A DNA stretch of 39,859 bases from an uncultured Clostridia bacterium (lineage in GTDB: Bacteria > Bacillota > Clostridia > Lachnospirales > Lachnospiraceae). The DNA is taken from assembly GCA_947643415.1 (NCBI GenBank), contig CANRWA010000032.1:1-39859 (forward strand), given 5' to 3'. Positions within the stretch are counted from its first letter, which is position 1. Each line of letters starts with the position of its first letter. Positions 8,880 through 18,117 of this stretch are shown here, one piece after another. Both the position numbers and the translations under genes were made by a program. The notes beneath the pieces are model-generated. The model saw only the letters and a program-made list of their open reading frames with translations, was not told where the DNA came from and did no database searches.

Positions 8880-9116
8880 ATGAAAAACGGAAAAGAAGGA
8901 TGGTGGAAAAGATTTTGCGGATTTCAGAAATCAAAAAAGAAGGGAAAAGAACCATCAAATCGGATGGATGAAATTTCAAGCCTAACTGATTCAGAAGAAA
9001 AATCTGAATATATATTCACAGATTCGGATGGTAATGTAATCGTGCCAAATGGCAGAAAGACGATGGAGATTATGCATCTGGGTTATAGGGAGCATTTAAA
9101 AGAAGAAGGTTTTTGA
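8880..9116 (+). CDS. Small hypothetical element protein
   Basis: A 78-residue protein with a strongly basic N-terminal third (MKNGKEGWWKRFCGFQKSKK) and an acidic, polar remainder ending in HLGYREHLKEEGF. AAAGGAGG precedes the ATG, and a terminator hairpin follows 20 bp after the stop. I do not recognise a domain. It is probably a minor gene of a clostridial integrative element, judged only by its neighbours. Confidence 0.6.
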   Translation: MKNGKEGWWKRFCGFQKSKKKGKEPSNRMDEISSLTDSEEKSEYIFTDSDGNVIVPNGRKTMEIMHLGYREHLKEEGF

Positions 9117-9136
9117 ATATTGCTAAAAGCATATCC

Positions 9137-9173
9137 GGGTATTCCATGAAGTTTTATGGGATGCCCTTATTTT
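9137..9173 (+). terminator. GGGTATTC-type hairpin terminator 2
   Basis: GGGTATTCCAT (9137-9147) pairs with ATGGGATGCCC (9156-9166), with two wobbles, then TTATTTT. Same design and nearly the same bases as the hairpin at 8751. Confidence 0.72.
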
Positions 9174-9202
9174 ATGCAGAAATCAAAAGGAAGGAGATTA
9201 TT

Positions 9203-9442
9203 ATGTGTGATTCTAAGGCACTGTGTTTGAAATTTGTAGGAATGGATTCGTGGGACAGGCCTGTTTATAAGGATGATAGTGGAACGCTATGGAAAGATGT
9301 AGATCCGAGAGCAGGAATGAAACCGAATTTATGTACTTCGGTAAATAATGAGTTTGACGGTGAGCCAGACATTGGTATGAAGTATTTGGAGAAATACTGG
9401 GGTGTGACGGTTGCCTTTGAGCCGGAACGAACTGTGTGGTAA
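9203..9442 (+). CDS. Small hypothetical element protein
   Basis: A 79-residue protein starting MCDSKALCLKFVGMDSWDRPVYKDD. The open frame extends upstream to 9113, but only ATG 9203 has a good site (AAGGAGAT just before it), and the longer frame would run through the terminator hairpin at 9137. The sequence suggests a compact beta-rich fold (DSWDRPVYKDDSGTLWKDVDP), with no cofactor or metal motif. It lies 19 bp before the next gene, so the two share a transcript. No family recognised. Confidence 0.6.
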   Translation: MCDSKALCLKFVGMDSWDRPVYKDDSGTLWKDVDPRAGMKPNLCTSVNNEFDGEPDIGMKYLEKYWGVTVAFEPERTVW

Positions 9443-9461
9443 TAGGAAGGAGGATGCGGAC

Positions 9462-9998
9462 ATGGCAAGGAAAAGACCGATGACAACGGAAGGATTGTTC
9501 GATACTATCTGTAAAATTCTGAAAGAGAAGGGAAAGTTGCCGGATATTCTGGATTACGGACTGGCAACACACAGTCCTGTATCAATCACAAACTACGAGT
9601 ATGGATTGAAAAACAAGCTGGATTACGGAGGAAATGAAGGAATTTATCTGGATTTGTGGATTGAATATACTGCCGAGGGAAAGAAATGTGCAAATGGTCT
9701 TGGTACTTTCAAGACTTTGCGCACGGATGACGAAGCTATGCATATTATGGCAGCCCTGTTAGCGGATTTCATCATAGAGGAGTATGTCTATGTCAACGCG
9801 AATTTAGATGACTTCACATGGGAGGGCGTAGATGTCCATGTGATTGAGGGATCAGGGGAGAAAAGCAAATGGGGATATTCCTGCGGGACGATGGAAGCGG
9901 CCCTGAAAAGAAAGGATGAATTGCTGATGAAATACAATAAAGTCATTGTCAGAGATAACGAGACAAGGGAAGAAAAAATCTATGAAAACGGAGGATAA
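9462..9998 (+). CDS. Hypothetical element protein
   Basis: A 178-residue protein beginning MARKRPMTTEGLFDTICKILK. ATG 9462 is chosen over the upstream in-frame start because GGAAGGAGG (about 9445-9453) sits just before it and the longer frame overlaps the preceding gene. It contains LDLWIEYTAEGKKCANGLGT and DDEAMHIMAALLADFIIEEY segments and no recognised catalytic motif. The stop is 2 bp before the next start, so translation is coupled to it. Function unknown; likely a conserved accessory gene of clostridial integrative elements. Confidence 0.62.
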   Translation: MARKRPMTTEGLFDTICKILKEKGKLPDILDYGLATHSPVSITNYEYGLKNKLDYGGNEGIYLDLWIEYTAEGKKCANGLGTFKTLRTDDEAMHIMAALLADFIIEEYVYVNANLDDFTWEGVDVHVIEGSGEKSKWGYSCGTMEAALKRKDELLMKYNKVIVRDNETREEKIYENGG

Positions 9999-10000
9999 AT

Positions 10001-10273
10001 ATGTCTGTAAGAATACACAAAAATACCGCAAAAGTAGACTGTCGATGGGTAATCGGGCTGCTCTTTGCGGAAGGGATTGCCTATGTTACCAGGATAGAGA
10101 ACTATCCCGAAAAATGCTTTTATTGGGAATCAGGAAAAGAGCCTCTCTATTTTGAAAGCAAGAGAACTGTTGATGATTATGCTTTTGGCATGTTCCTGAA
10201 TGGCTACCCTGCTGTAGTCATGGAAGTGCCAAAGGCAATCATAATAAACAATACAAAAATCAGGGAATCCTAA
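10001..10273 (+). CDS. Small hypothetical element protein
   Basis: A 90-residue protein (MSVRIHKNTAKVDCRWVIGL...) directly downstream of and coupled to the preceding gene; GGAGG sits inside the 3' end of that gene. No membrane segment or known motif. A small hairpin (ATGGCG/CGCCAT, 10285-10304) separates it from the ligase gene. Function unknown. Confidence 0.58.
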   Translation: MSVRIHKNTAKVDCRWVIGLLFAEGIAYVTRIENYPEKCFYWESGKEPLYFESKRTVDDYAFGMFLNGYPAVVMEVPKAIIINNTKIRES

Positions 10274-10329
10274 AGGATACCCGTATGGCGTGAAAAACCG
10301 CCATAAAAAATGAAAGGAGCGTGAAAACA

Positions 10330-12375
10330 ATGCAGAAAGTTCAAAGAGATCAAAAGAATGAAGATGCAGAAAAGGTTGTGATGCTTGTGGCAAAGTTGAA
10401 CCAGTACCGCCACGAATATTACAACAAAGCAAAACCGAGCGTGCCGGATGCGGTCTACGACCACCTTTTTGACGAACTGCAGAAGCTGGAAAAGAAGACA
10501 GGCATCATTCTGAGCAATTCGCCAACGCAGACCGTCGGCTATGCGCCTGTCAGTTCACTAAAGAAAGTAAGGCATCCAATCCCGCTGTTAAGTCTGGATA
10601 AGACGAAGCAGACGGAGGAACTGCTGCAGATGGCGGGGAAGGCGCCGGCTTTGCTGATGCTGAAACTGGACGGGCTTACAATCAAGCTTGTGTATGAAAA
10701 CGGCCTGCTCGTGGAGGCATCCACAAGAGGGGATGGGGATATTGGAGAGGTAATCACCCACAATATCCCCGCTTTTTATAATGTGCCGACAAAAATACCG
10801 CATAAGAAGAGGCTTGTCATTACGGGTGAGGGTTTTATCCATAAGGACGATTTTGAGAGGATAAGGGAAGAAACTCTTGGGAAAGAGGATAAGGAAATCT
10901 GCAATGCAAGGAACCTCGCTTCCGGCTCGATCCGGTTATTAAATCCGGCGGCCTGTAGGGAACGCCATGTGTATTTCTATGCCTTCAATATTTTAGAAGG
11001 AATGGGTGATTTTAGGAAAATCGCTGACAGCCGGGGAAGGCTGCTGGAAGCGGCAGGGGAGCTTGGCTTTGCTGTCTGTCTCTTTACATTCCTGCCGGAA
11101 CATGTAACCCTTCGGGAGATAGAGGACCGGATTGGCTGTTTAAAGGCGTTTGCAGAGGATGGTCAGATCCCGATTGACGGCATGGTGCTCCGTTATGACA
11201 GTCTTTCTTATTCAAAGAGATGCGGGAGAACCGGACACCATTACAAGGATGGTATCGCCTTCAAATTTGAAGATGATACCTATGAAACTGTATTCCGCAG
11301 TATTGAATGAGAGCCGGGACGTTCAGGGGAGATCGCGCCTGTGGCAGCCTTTGATACAGTAGAGATTGACGGCTGTTCTGTATCAAGGGCGAGCCTGCAT
11401 AACCTGTCATTTATCAGGGATCTGGAGCTTTCCCCCGGCTGCCGGATACTCGTTTCCAAACGGAACATGATCATCCCGCATATTGAGGAAAACCTTGACC
11501 GGGGGCATTACAGGAAAAATTTGATTCCGAAGAGCTGTCCGTGCTGTGGAAAACCGACAAGGATTTTTTCAAGAGCCGGGGATAAGGGGAGGCTGGTTGA
11601 AACGCTGCATTGCGATAATCAGGACTGCAGCAGCCAAATCCTGCACAAATTTATCCATTTTGCGGAAAAGAAAGCTATGGATATTTCGGGAATTTCAGAG
11701 GCAACGATTGAAAAGTTTATTGAAAGGGGCTTCTTAAAGACATTCCCTGATTTTTACCATCTTGACCGTTACAGGGATGAGATTGTGCAGATGGAAGGAT
11801 TTGGCGAGAAGTCTTATGGCAAGATTATTGCTTCTGTGGAGAAAAGCCGCAATACCACATTTACAAGGTATGTAGTTGCGATGGATATCCCTATGATTGG
11901 AAAGACGGCGGGCAGGGCATTAGAACAGCATTTTCACGGAGATTTGCAGGAATTTGCGAAAGCAGCGGTGGACTGCTTCGATTTTACATCCCTTCCGGAT
12001 TTCGGGGATACCATGTGCCGGAACATCTGGGACTGGTTCCATGATTATGGGAACCTGAAACTTTGGAAAACGTTACAGAAAGAAGTTCATATTAAGAAAA
12101 TGGAGGATATTACTATGGCAAAGAAAAATAACAGTACAAAGAGCAATCCGTTTATAGGATGCACGATTGTGGCTACAGGCAAGCTGGAGCATTTTACACG
12201 CAATGGTATCAATGACAAAATCATCAGCATTGGCGCTAATGCGGGGAGTTCGGTTACAAGAAAGACCAATTATCTTATCTGCGGTGAGAAGCCGGGAAGT
12301 AAGCTGACGAAAGCAAAGGAGCTTGGGATTCCGGTTCTGACAGAGCAGGAGTTTCTTGATATGATTCCGGCATAG
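10330..12375 (+). pseudogene. ligA: NAD-dependent DNA ligase, interrupted by one in-frame TGA
   Basis: The frame encodes a full LigA of about 681 residues plus one stop. Domains in order: Ia-type N-terminus (YRHEYY, VPDAVYDHLFDEL), adenylation domain with the catalytic lysine in KLDG (K112), a GEGFIH strand, OB fold, a zinc finger (CPCCG...CDNQDC), helix-hairpin-helix repeats and a C-terminal BRCT domain (IGCTIVATGKLEHFTRNG...). TGA at 11308-11310 replaces a codon that in clostridial relatives is typically Trp (SIE-stop-EPGRSGEIAPVA); both halves are in the same frame. LigA seals nicks using NAD+. An element-borne second ligase is known in large clostridial elements. ATG 10330 is chosen with AAAGGAG at 10311-10317; GTG 10321 is the alternative. 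It is a pseudogene unless the stop is misread or read through. Confidence 0.88.
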
Positions 12376-12412
12376 GGAGGAAAAGCATTATAAAGTCGGT
12401 TTACAGGGCATG

Positions 12413-12438
12413 GGGGTATATCAGTTATGGTATGCCCC
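12413..12438 (+). other. GGGGTATA/TATGCCCC hairpin after ligA
   Basis: GGGGTATA (12413-12420) and TATGCCCC (12431-12438) form a stem with one wobble and a 10-base loop. It resembles the other GGGTAT hairpins of the segment but lacks a T-run, so termination here would be weak. Confidence 0.5.
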
Positions 12439-12474
12439 TACCTGCTTATAAGATGATTGCCTTGTGGGAAGGTT

Positions 12475-12533
12475 TGCTACAAATTTGCAGCAGCCTTACT
12501 GAGTTTTAAAACAATTGCTACAAATTTGTAGCA
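12475..12533. repeat. Palindrome pair A (TGCTACAAATTTGYAGCA x2)
   Basis: Two 18-bp palindromes, TGCTACAAATTTGCAGCA (12475-12492) and TGCTACAAATTTGTAGCA (12516-12533, perfect), start 41 bp apart with a 23-bp spacer. A related, weaker element (GATGC...GCATC) follows at 12557-12575. The same pair with the same spacing occurs at 18567-18625. Probable operator or partition-type protein sites; RNA hairpins are also possible. The rest of 12376-12703 holds no gene I can support. Confidence 0.72.
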
Positions 12534-12703
12534 GAATACTGTGGATATAAAAAACTGATGCAAAAATACAGCATCTTAGAATGGAGACTAACTATATGAA
12601 GTCAAGTAAAAATTGATAAGATTTTATAGTTTTTCTTAGCGGATAAAAAATTGCATGACAAATAAAGCAACGGAAGTTGCCTTCAGAAAGGATATTTTAT
12701 TTG

Positions 12704-13890
12704 TTACATTTGTGGAACAAATGCAGTGTTGTTTTTTAACAGTGAATAGATTACTCGAATCAATTTTTTGCCTACATGGCTTTGGGCTACATTAAAGTGT
12801 TTTCCTTCGGATCGCTTTTTTGCCATATAAGTAGCAAAAGTGGGATCTCTCATAGAAACCAATCTTGCAGCTTGCATGATAGCCCAACGCAAATAGGTAG
12901 ATCCTCTCTTAACCATAGGTGTTTTAGACGCATTGTATTTTCCAGACTGGTAAGTAGAAGGTTCCATTCCTGCAAAGGCCAGAAGTTTCGCTGGTGATGA
13001 AAAATTATTTATATCACCAATCTCAGCAAGAATGATGGCAGCAATGGTATATCCTATCCCAGGAATGGTCATAAGTGGCGTGTTAAGTTCATCTACAACA
13101 AGTTTGATTTGTTGATCCAAAGTGTTAATTTCTGCTTGGACAGATTGAACCAACCGAATTGTCTGCTGTAATTCAAAGATTAAAGATCTGTTGGATGACC
13201 CGATAGAATTAGCAGCAAGCCCCCGTAGCTGAATTGCCTTTTCACGGCCATATTTTCCGCGTGAAGCTTTTGAAAGAACATTGATTAAATGTGTTAAATG
13301 ACACGTGCTGACAGCTTCCGGAGATGGCAGTTCAAGTAATAACTGATAACTGGAGGCCTGGTGGACAGACCATACAAAACCAGGGAGTTCCGGGAAAATA
13401 ATATCGATCAGTCGCGTGACAGACAGCTTGAGCTTGGAACGGTAACGAATCATACGGTAACGATGCCTTGTTAGTGACTTTAGCTCTTGGATTTGGTATG
13501 ATGAAGGGGAATAGGATTTTGACTCATCAGAAAAGAGCATAGTTGCAATGACTTTGGCGTCACACTTATCTGTTTTGGTTTTCCTAAGGGTTGCGGCCTT
13601 ACGAAAAGCATTTGTTACTAAAGGGTTCAGTACGGTAATACGAAACCTTTGGAATACAGATAGTTTGTAATGTTTGTGCTGTAATGACCTGTTGATTCAA
13701 GTCCTATTTTTACGTTTGAGAAATCATTTGATCCAAGGGCAGAGGTGATTGTGGTGTAAAGAGTATCGAAACCTTCTTTTGTATTTGAAATACGAAGGGA
13801 ATCCGTAATGATAACACCATCAGAATCAATGATACAGCAGTCGTGTTTTGACTTGGCTACGTCAATGCCAACAAATAACATAAAAAACAA
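12704..13890 (-). pseudogene. IS110-family transposase, frameshifted
   Basis: Read on the minus strand, the N-terminal part (13890-13627) has the IS110 start FVGIDVAKSKHD and ESTGHYS of the DEDD RuvC-like domain. The C-terminal part (from about 13640 down to 12704) has the second domain, with TIPGIGYTIAAIILAEIGDI and FAGMEPSTYQSGK. The two lie in different frames. Between them the minus strand reads TVLNPLVTNAFRKAATLRKT in the C-terminal frame, so a one-base change near 13640 (expected GFVITVLNPL) breaks an otherwise complete protein of about 395 residues. IS110 enzymes move by a DEDD transposase guided by a bridge RNA. This copy should be inactive unless the base is a read error. Confidence 0.88.
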
Positions 13891-14110
13891 CTCCTTTGTA
13901 ATAAATTTACGCTGTGTTTCCGCAAGCTCTATGTTGAATGTATCCTTGCTATATATAAAACGTCATGCGTTATCTAACTCATTAACAAATAAACATAGAG
14001 CTGTGGTTAGAGCCTCCAAAGGAAACAGTCAGCTTATAGGGAAGCTGCCGTAGGTGTTATAACTAATCCACAGCGTCTACAACTGATTATATAGAAAATA
14101 ATCAAGAAAG
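13891..14110 (-). ncRNA. IS110 left-end non-coding region, candidate bridge RNA
   Basis: The long non-coding flank upstream of the transposase (reading leftwards) is where IS110-group elements encode their bridge RNA. It contains an 11-bp perfect inverted repeat, AGCTCTATGTT (13925-13935) with AACATAGAGCT (13992-14002), and a hairpin CAGCTT/AAGCTG near 14030-14046. Exact element ends are not resolved, because IS110 elements lack terminal inverted repeats and I could not see the empty site. The ncRNA call is an inference from family and position. Confidence 0.45.
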
Positions 14111-14160
14111 GAAAATGTGTAGTGAATTTCCCTATGAGTTCATTATACAAGGTGGTTTGA

Positions 14161-14547
14161 ATGAGCGGAATATTCCATGACGGTCATTGGTACGGGAATA
14201 CGGGTATGGTGTGCAAACGCTGTGGAAATCCGGTCTATCAGTCGGATCATGCTGAATACATCTACCAGTGTTTCCGTTGTGATGAGGATTTATATTCTTT
14301 TGAGGTAACGGAACAGGAAGGTTTCTATCTTCCGAAGGTAATAGTTGCCCGTCCGGTAAACGGCATTACCCTTAACGGAGGGCTGGAATATCTGTTGGAC
14401 GGAAATAAGGAAGTCCGTATATTTAACAATCAGCCGGAAGCGGAAGCGTTTCTGTTGGCAAACGGTTTCATAAGAGAAGACCTGGAATTTTTATATTTTG
14501 TGGAGGTGGCAGATGATGGATTACAAGTTGATCGCAGAGAAAGGTAA
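14161..14547 (+). CDS. Zinc-ribbon hypothetical protein
   Basis: A 128-residue protein with an N-terminal zinc ribbon (CKRCG at about 18-22, CFRCD at about 37-41) followed by a beta-rich part (GFYLPKVIVARPVNGITLNGGLEYLLDG). AAGGTGG precedes the ATG. It overlaps the start of the next gene by about 35 bp, so the two are coupled. The IS110 copy lies directly upstream and may have cut it off from its original promoter. No further function recognised. Confidence 0.62.
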   Translation: MSGIFHDGHWYGNTGMVCKRCGNPVYQSDHAEYIYQCFRCDEDLYSFEVTEQEGFYLPKVIVARPVNGITLNGGLEYLLDGNKEVRIFNNQPEAEAFLLANGFIREDLEFLYFVEVADDGLQVDRRER

Positions 14548-14896
14548 ATATGCCCTGATACAAAGGGGAAGCAGAATGCAGGAGTATGCTGTGGTGAACG
14601 GTCTGGATCAGGATAAAGGGGAATGGAATTACACCTGCAGCTACTATGGGGTTGGAAAACACTCGAAGCTGTCAGCGGACGAAGCCCTGTTCAAAGCCCT
14701 TGATGATTTCCGGTCAAGAACAGACAGGGATTACGTTTCGCATGAAAGGCTTTTAGAGATTGCAACACTTCTGAAAGACGGTCTGCTGGAAGATGATGCG
14801 GACGAAGCCTATGAGTATATGAGCGGTACAGTGGAATTATCCGAGAACGAAGCGGAGGTTTTGGGGCTTGATATGGATAAATATAGAAAAAATTGA
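14513..14896 (+). CDS. Hypothetical element protein
   Basis: A 127-residue acidic protein. ATG 14513 (or 14516) follows GGAGGTGG at 14502-14509. The N-terminal part (YKLIAEKGKYALIQRGSRMQEYAVVNGLD) looks like an antiparallel beta sheet; the C-terminal part (RLLEIATLLKDGLLEDDADEAYEYMSGTVEL) is helical. This resembles small proteins that recur beside ParM and methyltransferase genes in clostridial elements, but I cannot name the family. It lies 21 bp before the methyltransferase-like gene. Confidence 0.58.
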   Translation: MMDYKLIAEKGKYALIQRGSRMQEYAVVNGLDQDKGEWNYTCSYYGVGKHSKLSADEALFKALDDFRSRTDRDYVSHERLLEIATLLKDGLLEDDADEAYEYMSGTVELSENEAEVLGLDMDKYRKN

Positions 14897-14917
14897 AAGA
14901 ATGGAGGTAGGAACAGG

Positions 14918-16507
14918 ATGGATACAGAACAGTTTTACCCGACACCAAAAGAACTGCTTGAAAAGATTTTTAAAGATACGGACTGGAAGACGGTAAGCTC
15001 TATTTTGGAGCCGTCTGCCGGGAATGGCGATATTTGTGATTATATTATGGATGTGGCAGACAAATATCCTTACTATAACAGGAGCCTTGATATTGACTGC
15101 ATTGAGATCAATGAGAACAGGCGGGCAGCCTTAAAAGGGAAAAATTATCGTGTCGTTTATGATGATTTTCTTAGATTCCAGACATACAAGCAGTATGACC
15201 TGATTGCCATGAACCCGCCTTTTGCGGACGGGGAGAGGCATCTTCTGAAAGCGCTGGAAATGCAGAAAAACGGCGGCTGTGTCATGTGCATACTGAACGC
15301 TGAAACACTGAAAAACCCGTACACGAAAGAGAGGAAGCTCCTTGTGCGCAAGCTGGAGGAACTGGGTGCGGCGGTTGAATATTACCAGTCGGCTTTTACC
15401 CATGCAGAAATTCGGACGGATGTGGAAGTCGCTGTCATCAAGGTAAGCATACCGCAGGCAGAAGATGTGTCCTATATCATTGGACAGTTAAGGAAATCGA
15501 AAAAGTATGCAGAGAAAGAAGCAGATTATGTTCATACGGATGTGGCGGTAAATGACATTGTTGAGGCGATTGTGATGCAGTGCGAGATGGAAATGGATGC
15601 AGGGATACGCCTGATCCGGGAATACTGGGGGATGAAGCCGGATATTATGGATTCCTTTGATTCCGATGGATACAAAAGCCCGATTATCACGATGAAGGTC
15701 GGACAGCATGACGCATCCATTAACCGGTATGTGACAGCAGTAAGGAGAAAATACTGGTCCGCGTTATTCAGGAACCCGAAATTTATACGGGGGATGACGT
15801 CAGAGATGCAGAGCGGCTATCTGGCGAAAGTGAACAAGCTGGAAAAATATGATTTCAACAGGTACAATATCAGGACAATCCAGGTTGAAATGTCAAGGCA
15901 CATGACCGGGAGCATAGAAAAATGTATCGTGGATCTGTTTGACGAATTATCCTACCGTTACAGCATGGGGTGTGAGAAGAACATCCACTATTTCAACGGC
16001 TGGAAAACGAACCAGGCATGGGTGATCAACAGGAAAGTGATTATTCCCGTCTATGATGTGTTCTGCAATATCTTCCACAAATTCCGGTACAGCTACAGCG
16101 TGGGGCAGAAGCTTTCTGATATTGAGAAGGTGTTTGATTATCTGTCCGGCGCAGTATCCGGCAACTCGCCGCTCCCGTACATCTTACGGCAGGCGGAGGA
16201 CAGGCAGGAATCAAAAAATATTGAGTTCCGGTATTTCACCTGTAATTTCTATAAAAAAGGAACGTGCCACATTATTTTCAAGGACGAGGAACTGTTGAAG
16301 AAATTCAACATCTTTGGGGCGAGGCAGAAGGGATGGCTGCCGCCTGCGTATGGAAGGAAAGCGTATCAGAAAATGGATGAAGAAGAACGCGCGGTTGTGG
16401 ATTCTTTTGAGGGAGAGGCGTCTTATGGGGAAACCTGTGCAAGACCGGAATATTATTTATATAAGCCGAAGGACAAGCGGAATATGCTGGAATTATTGTC
16501 AGCATGA
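14918..16507 (+). CDS. DNA adenine methyltransferase-like protein
   Basis: A 529-residue protein. Residues about 1-180 form a class I SAM-dependent methyltransferase: motif I region ILEPSAGNGDI, acidic loop DCIEIN, and catalytic motif IV NPPF (in YDLIAMNPPFADGERH), typical of N6-adenine enzymes. The remaining about 350 residues, from DVAVNDIVEAIVMQCEMEMDAGIRLI onward, resemble the DUF4942-type region often joined to such domains in phages and integrative elements. It may act as an orphan methylase that shields the element from restriction; no nuclease partner is adjacent. GGAGG lies upstream. It is intact and in the same operon as the flanking small genes. The fold is confident, the target and role unknown. 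Confidence 0.8.
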   Translation: MDTEQFYPTPKELLEKIFKDTDWKTVSSILEPSAGNGDICDYIMDVADKYPYYNRSLDIDCIEINENRRAALKGKNYRVVYDDFLRFQTYKQYDLIAMNPPFADGERHLLKALEMQKNGGCVMCILNAETLKNPYTKERKLLVRKLEELGAAVEYYQSAFTHAEIRTDVEVAVIKVSIPQAEDVSYIIGQLRKSKKYAEKEADYVHTDVAVNDIVEAIVMQCEMEMDAGIRLIREYWGMKPDIMDSFDSDGYKSPIITMKVGQHDASINRYVTAVRRKYWSALFRNPKFIRGMTSEMQSGYLAKVNKLEKYDFNRYNIRTIQVEMSRHMTGSIEKCIVDLFDELSYRYSMGCEKNIHYFNGWKTNQAWVINRKVIIPVYDVFCNIFHKFRYSYSVGQKLSDIEKVFDYLSGAVSGNSPLPYILRQAEDRQESKNIEFRYFTCNFYKKGTCHIIFKDEELLKKFNIFGARQKGWLPPAYGRKAYQKMDEEERAVVDSFEGEASYGETCARPEYYLYKPKDKRNMLELLSA

Positions 16508-16524
16508 ATGGAAGGAGCGGAGCA

Positions 16525-16821
16525 ATGACTTATATATGTTCAAAACAGGCAAAGATTGACCGCCTGTGGGGTGTATTTATCAAACATATCCTGCAGATGG
16601 AGGCTGCCGGAATCAGTGTGGAGTATGTGAGGAAGGGCGAGGTTATCCTGAACGGATGGAGATACGAGCCGGTCTATTTTGAAAACACTATGAGGTATGA
16701 GCCGATCGGTAATCATAAGGAGGGAAATGTCGTACTGGTGGGGCATGACATCCAGCCGCTTATAGAGTATTTGAAAAAAGCAGGGAAAGAAGGAGGCAGT
16801 GTACATAATGGCGAGATATGA
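16525..16821 (+). CDS. Hypothetical element protein
   Basis: A 98-residue protein starting MTYICSKQAKIDRLWGVFIKHILQ. ATG 16525 is preferred because AAGGAG lies just before it; the upstream ATG 16504 overlaps the methyltransferase stop. It has a helical N-terminus, then a likely beta strand region and GHDIQPLIEYLKKAGKE. It overlaps the next gene by 14 bp. No known motif. Confidence 0.58.
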   Translation: MTYICSKQAKIDRLWGVFIKHILQMEAAGISVEYVRKGEVILNGWRYEPVYFENTMRYEPIGNHKEGNVVLVGHDIQPLIEYLKKAGKEGGSVHNGEI

Positions 16822-17230
16822 TGCGAGGGAAGAACAATGGACACCGATGGAAATTAAGGGAGTGCGTGGATATTTCTGTGACCTTCGGATTGACAGGGCC
16901 ACGGTTCCGAACAGTTTTGATTTTTGGGAGCTTGCCGATGGCGACAGTGACGGGACGCCATGCCGCTATAAATTCGGGATACTTGTCAATTTTTTCGGCA
17001 CATTCATTACAACCGGGAGGCTTCCGGTTGATGACATGGAGTACAGGGAAGGCTATATTAACAGTGAAGATGAATGGGGATTTTTTGACGGTTCCTATTC
17101 ATTTTCAGAGATTGAGGAAATGGAAGGGTGCACGAAATCCGGTGGACTTCGGTTTTGCACGGACCAGAATGGAAAGGGGATGGATTCAGATGGTAAAATT
17201 AAGCAGTGGCCAGTATGTAATCGGGTTTGA
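16808..17230 (+). CDS. LPD28-like accessory protein
   Basis: A 140-residue protein (MARYDAREEQWTPMEIKG...). The core GVRGYFCDLRIDRATVP...LADGD...VNFFGTFITTGRLPV resembles the LPD28 domain (large polyvalent protein-associated), seen both as stand-alone proteins and within giant polyproteins of phages and conjugative elements. The resemblance is from memory and moderate. The role is unknown. Its 3' end overlaps the parM start by 41 bp, indicating a fixed gene order. Confidence 0.55.
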   Translation: MARYDAREEQWTPMEIKGVRGYFCDLRIDRATVPNSFDFWELADGDSDGTPCRYKFGILVNFFGTFITTGRLPVDDMEYREGYINSEDEWGFFDGSYSFSEIEEMEGCTKSGGLRFCTDQNGKGMDSDGKIKQWPVCNRV

Positions 17231-18116
17231 TAACGGCTACCAGTTTGGAAAAACGGCGCAGTCCTTATTTGATAATGGCGTTTATGCTATGGGGACAGTG
17301 GAGCCGACGGTTAAGGAGCATTCGTTAAAGTATGGCAGAAAATATTATAAGGTCGGCGAGGGCAGGGCGGCTATTACGGAGGACAAGGTATCGGATGAAA
17401 ACGCAAGGCTGCTCACGATGGTTGCCATAGCAAAGGAGCTTCGTACAGAGGAAATCCATAAAGCAGAAGTAATATTGGCAGTGGGGCTCCCGTTCTCTGA
17501 TTATGGCAGGGAGAAGAAAGCTCTTTTGGAGTATTATGGGCAGAAGCCTGCGCTGAAATATGAGTACGAGGGAATCCGGTATGATGTGACAATCAGCCGG
17601 ATTTTTGTATTCCCGCAGTGCTATTCTGCGATTGCCCCAAGGCTTGCCAATATGAAAGGGGATTATCTGGTTGTGGATATCGGGAGCAAGACAACGGATG
17701 TGCTGCTGCTAAAAAATGGGATGCCCGTCGAACGGAGATCCATCACGGTTGAAAAAGCTATGGTAAAGTGGATGAAGCAGATTCAGGGGAGACTGCAGAT
17801 CCAGTATGGAAAGAATGTGCCGGAGAGCGAAATCCTGAAAGTTGTCTTAAAGAAAGACAGCTTCCTTCCGAGAAATCAGGTAAACCATGTGAGGGAAACG
17901 CTGAGAGAACTGATTCACGGCCTGGAGCTGGAACTGATGGAGAGGGAATTTGACCTGCAATATACGAATGTCATTTATGTCGGAGGCGGCGCTGTGGCGG
18001 TGAAGAATTTTTCCGAATCGCGGAGGAATGTAGCTTTTGATACGGATATCCACGCCAATGCGAAGGGCTATGAATTTCTTGCCATGCAGATATTACGGAA
18101 GACAGGAGCGGCATGA
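17190..18116 (+). CDS. parM: ParM/StbA-like actin segregation ATPase
   Basis: A 308-residue actin-like ATPase. It shows phosphate-1 (IGFDNGYQFGKT, about 11-22), phosphate-2 (DIGSKTTD, 163-170) and the adenosine loop (VIYVGGGAVAV). ParM proteins polymerise between sister plasmids or excised elements and push them apart when capped by ParR bound to a centromere. ATG 17190 has AAGGGGA nine bases upstream; the open frame reaches back to 16818 but lies out of frame over the preceding gene and is not used. The next gene begins 1 bp after the stop and is the ParR-like partner. A partition system implies that this segment once existed as a plasmid or an excising element able to replicate. Confidence 0.88.
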   Translation: MVKLSSGQYVIGFDNGYQFGKTAQSLFDNGVYAMGTVEPTVKEHSLKYGRKYYKVGEGRAAITEDKVSDENARLLTMVAIAKELRTEEIHKAEVILAVGLPFSDYGREKKALLEYYGQKPALKYEYEGIRYDVTISRIFVFPQCYSAIAPRLANMKGDYLVVDIGSKTTDVLLLKNGMPVERRSITVEKAMVKWMKQIQGRLQIQYGKNVPESEILKVVLKKDSFLPRNQVNHVRETLRELIHGLELELMEREFDLQYTNVIYVGGGAVAVKNFSESRRNVAFDTDIHANAKGYEFLAMQILRKTGAA

Positions 18117-18117
18117 T

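Noticed and set aside
13891..14110. Group II intron or riboswitch upstream of the zinc-ribbon gene
   Set aside because: No intron domain V or riboswitch core is visible, and the position directly upstream of an IS110 transposase explains the structured sequence better.
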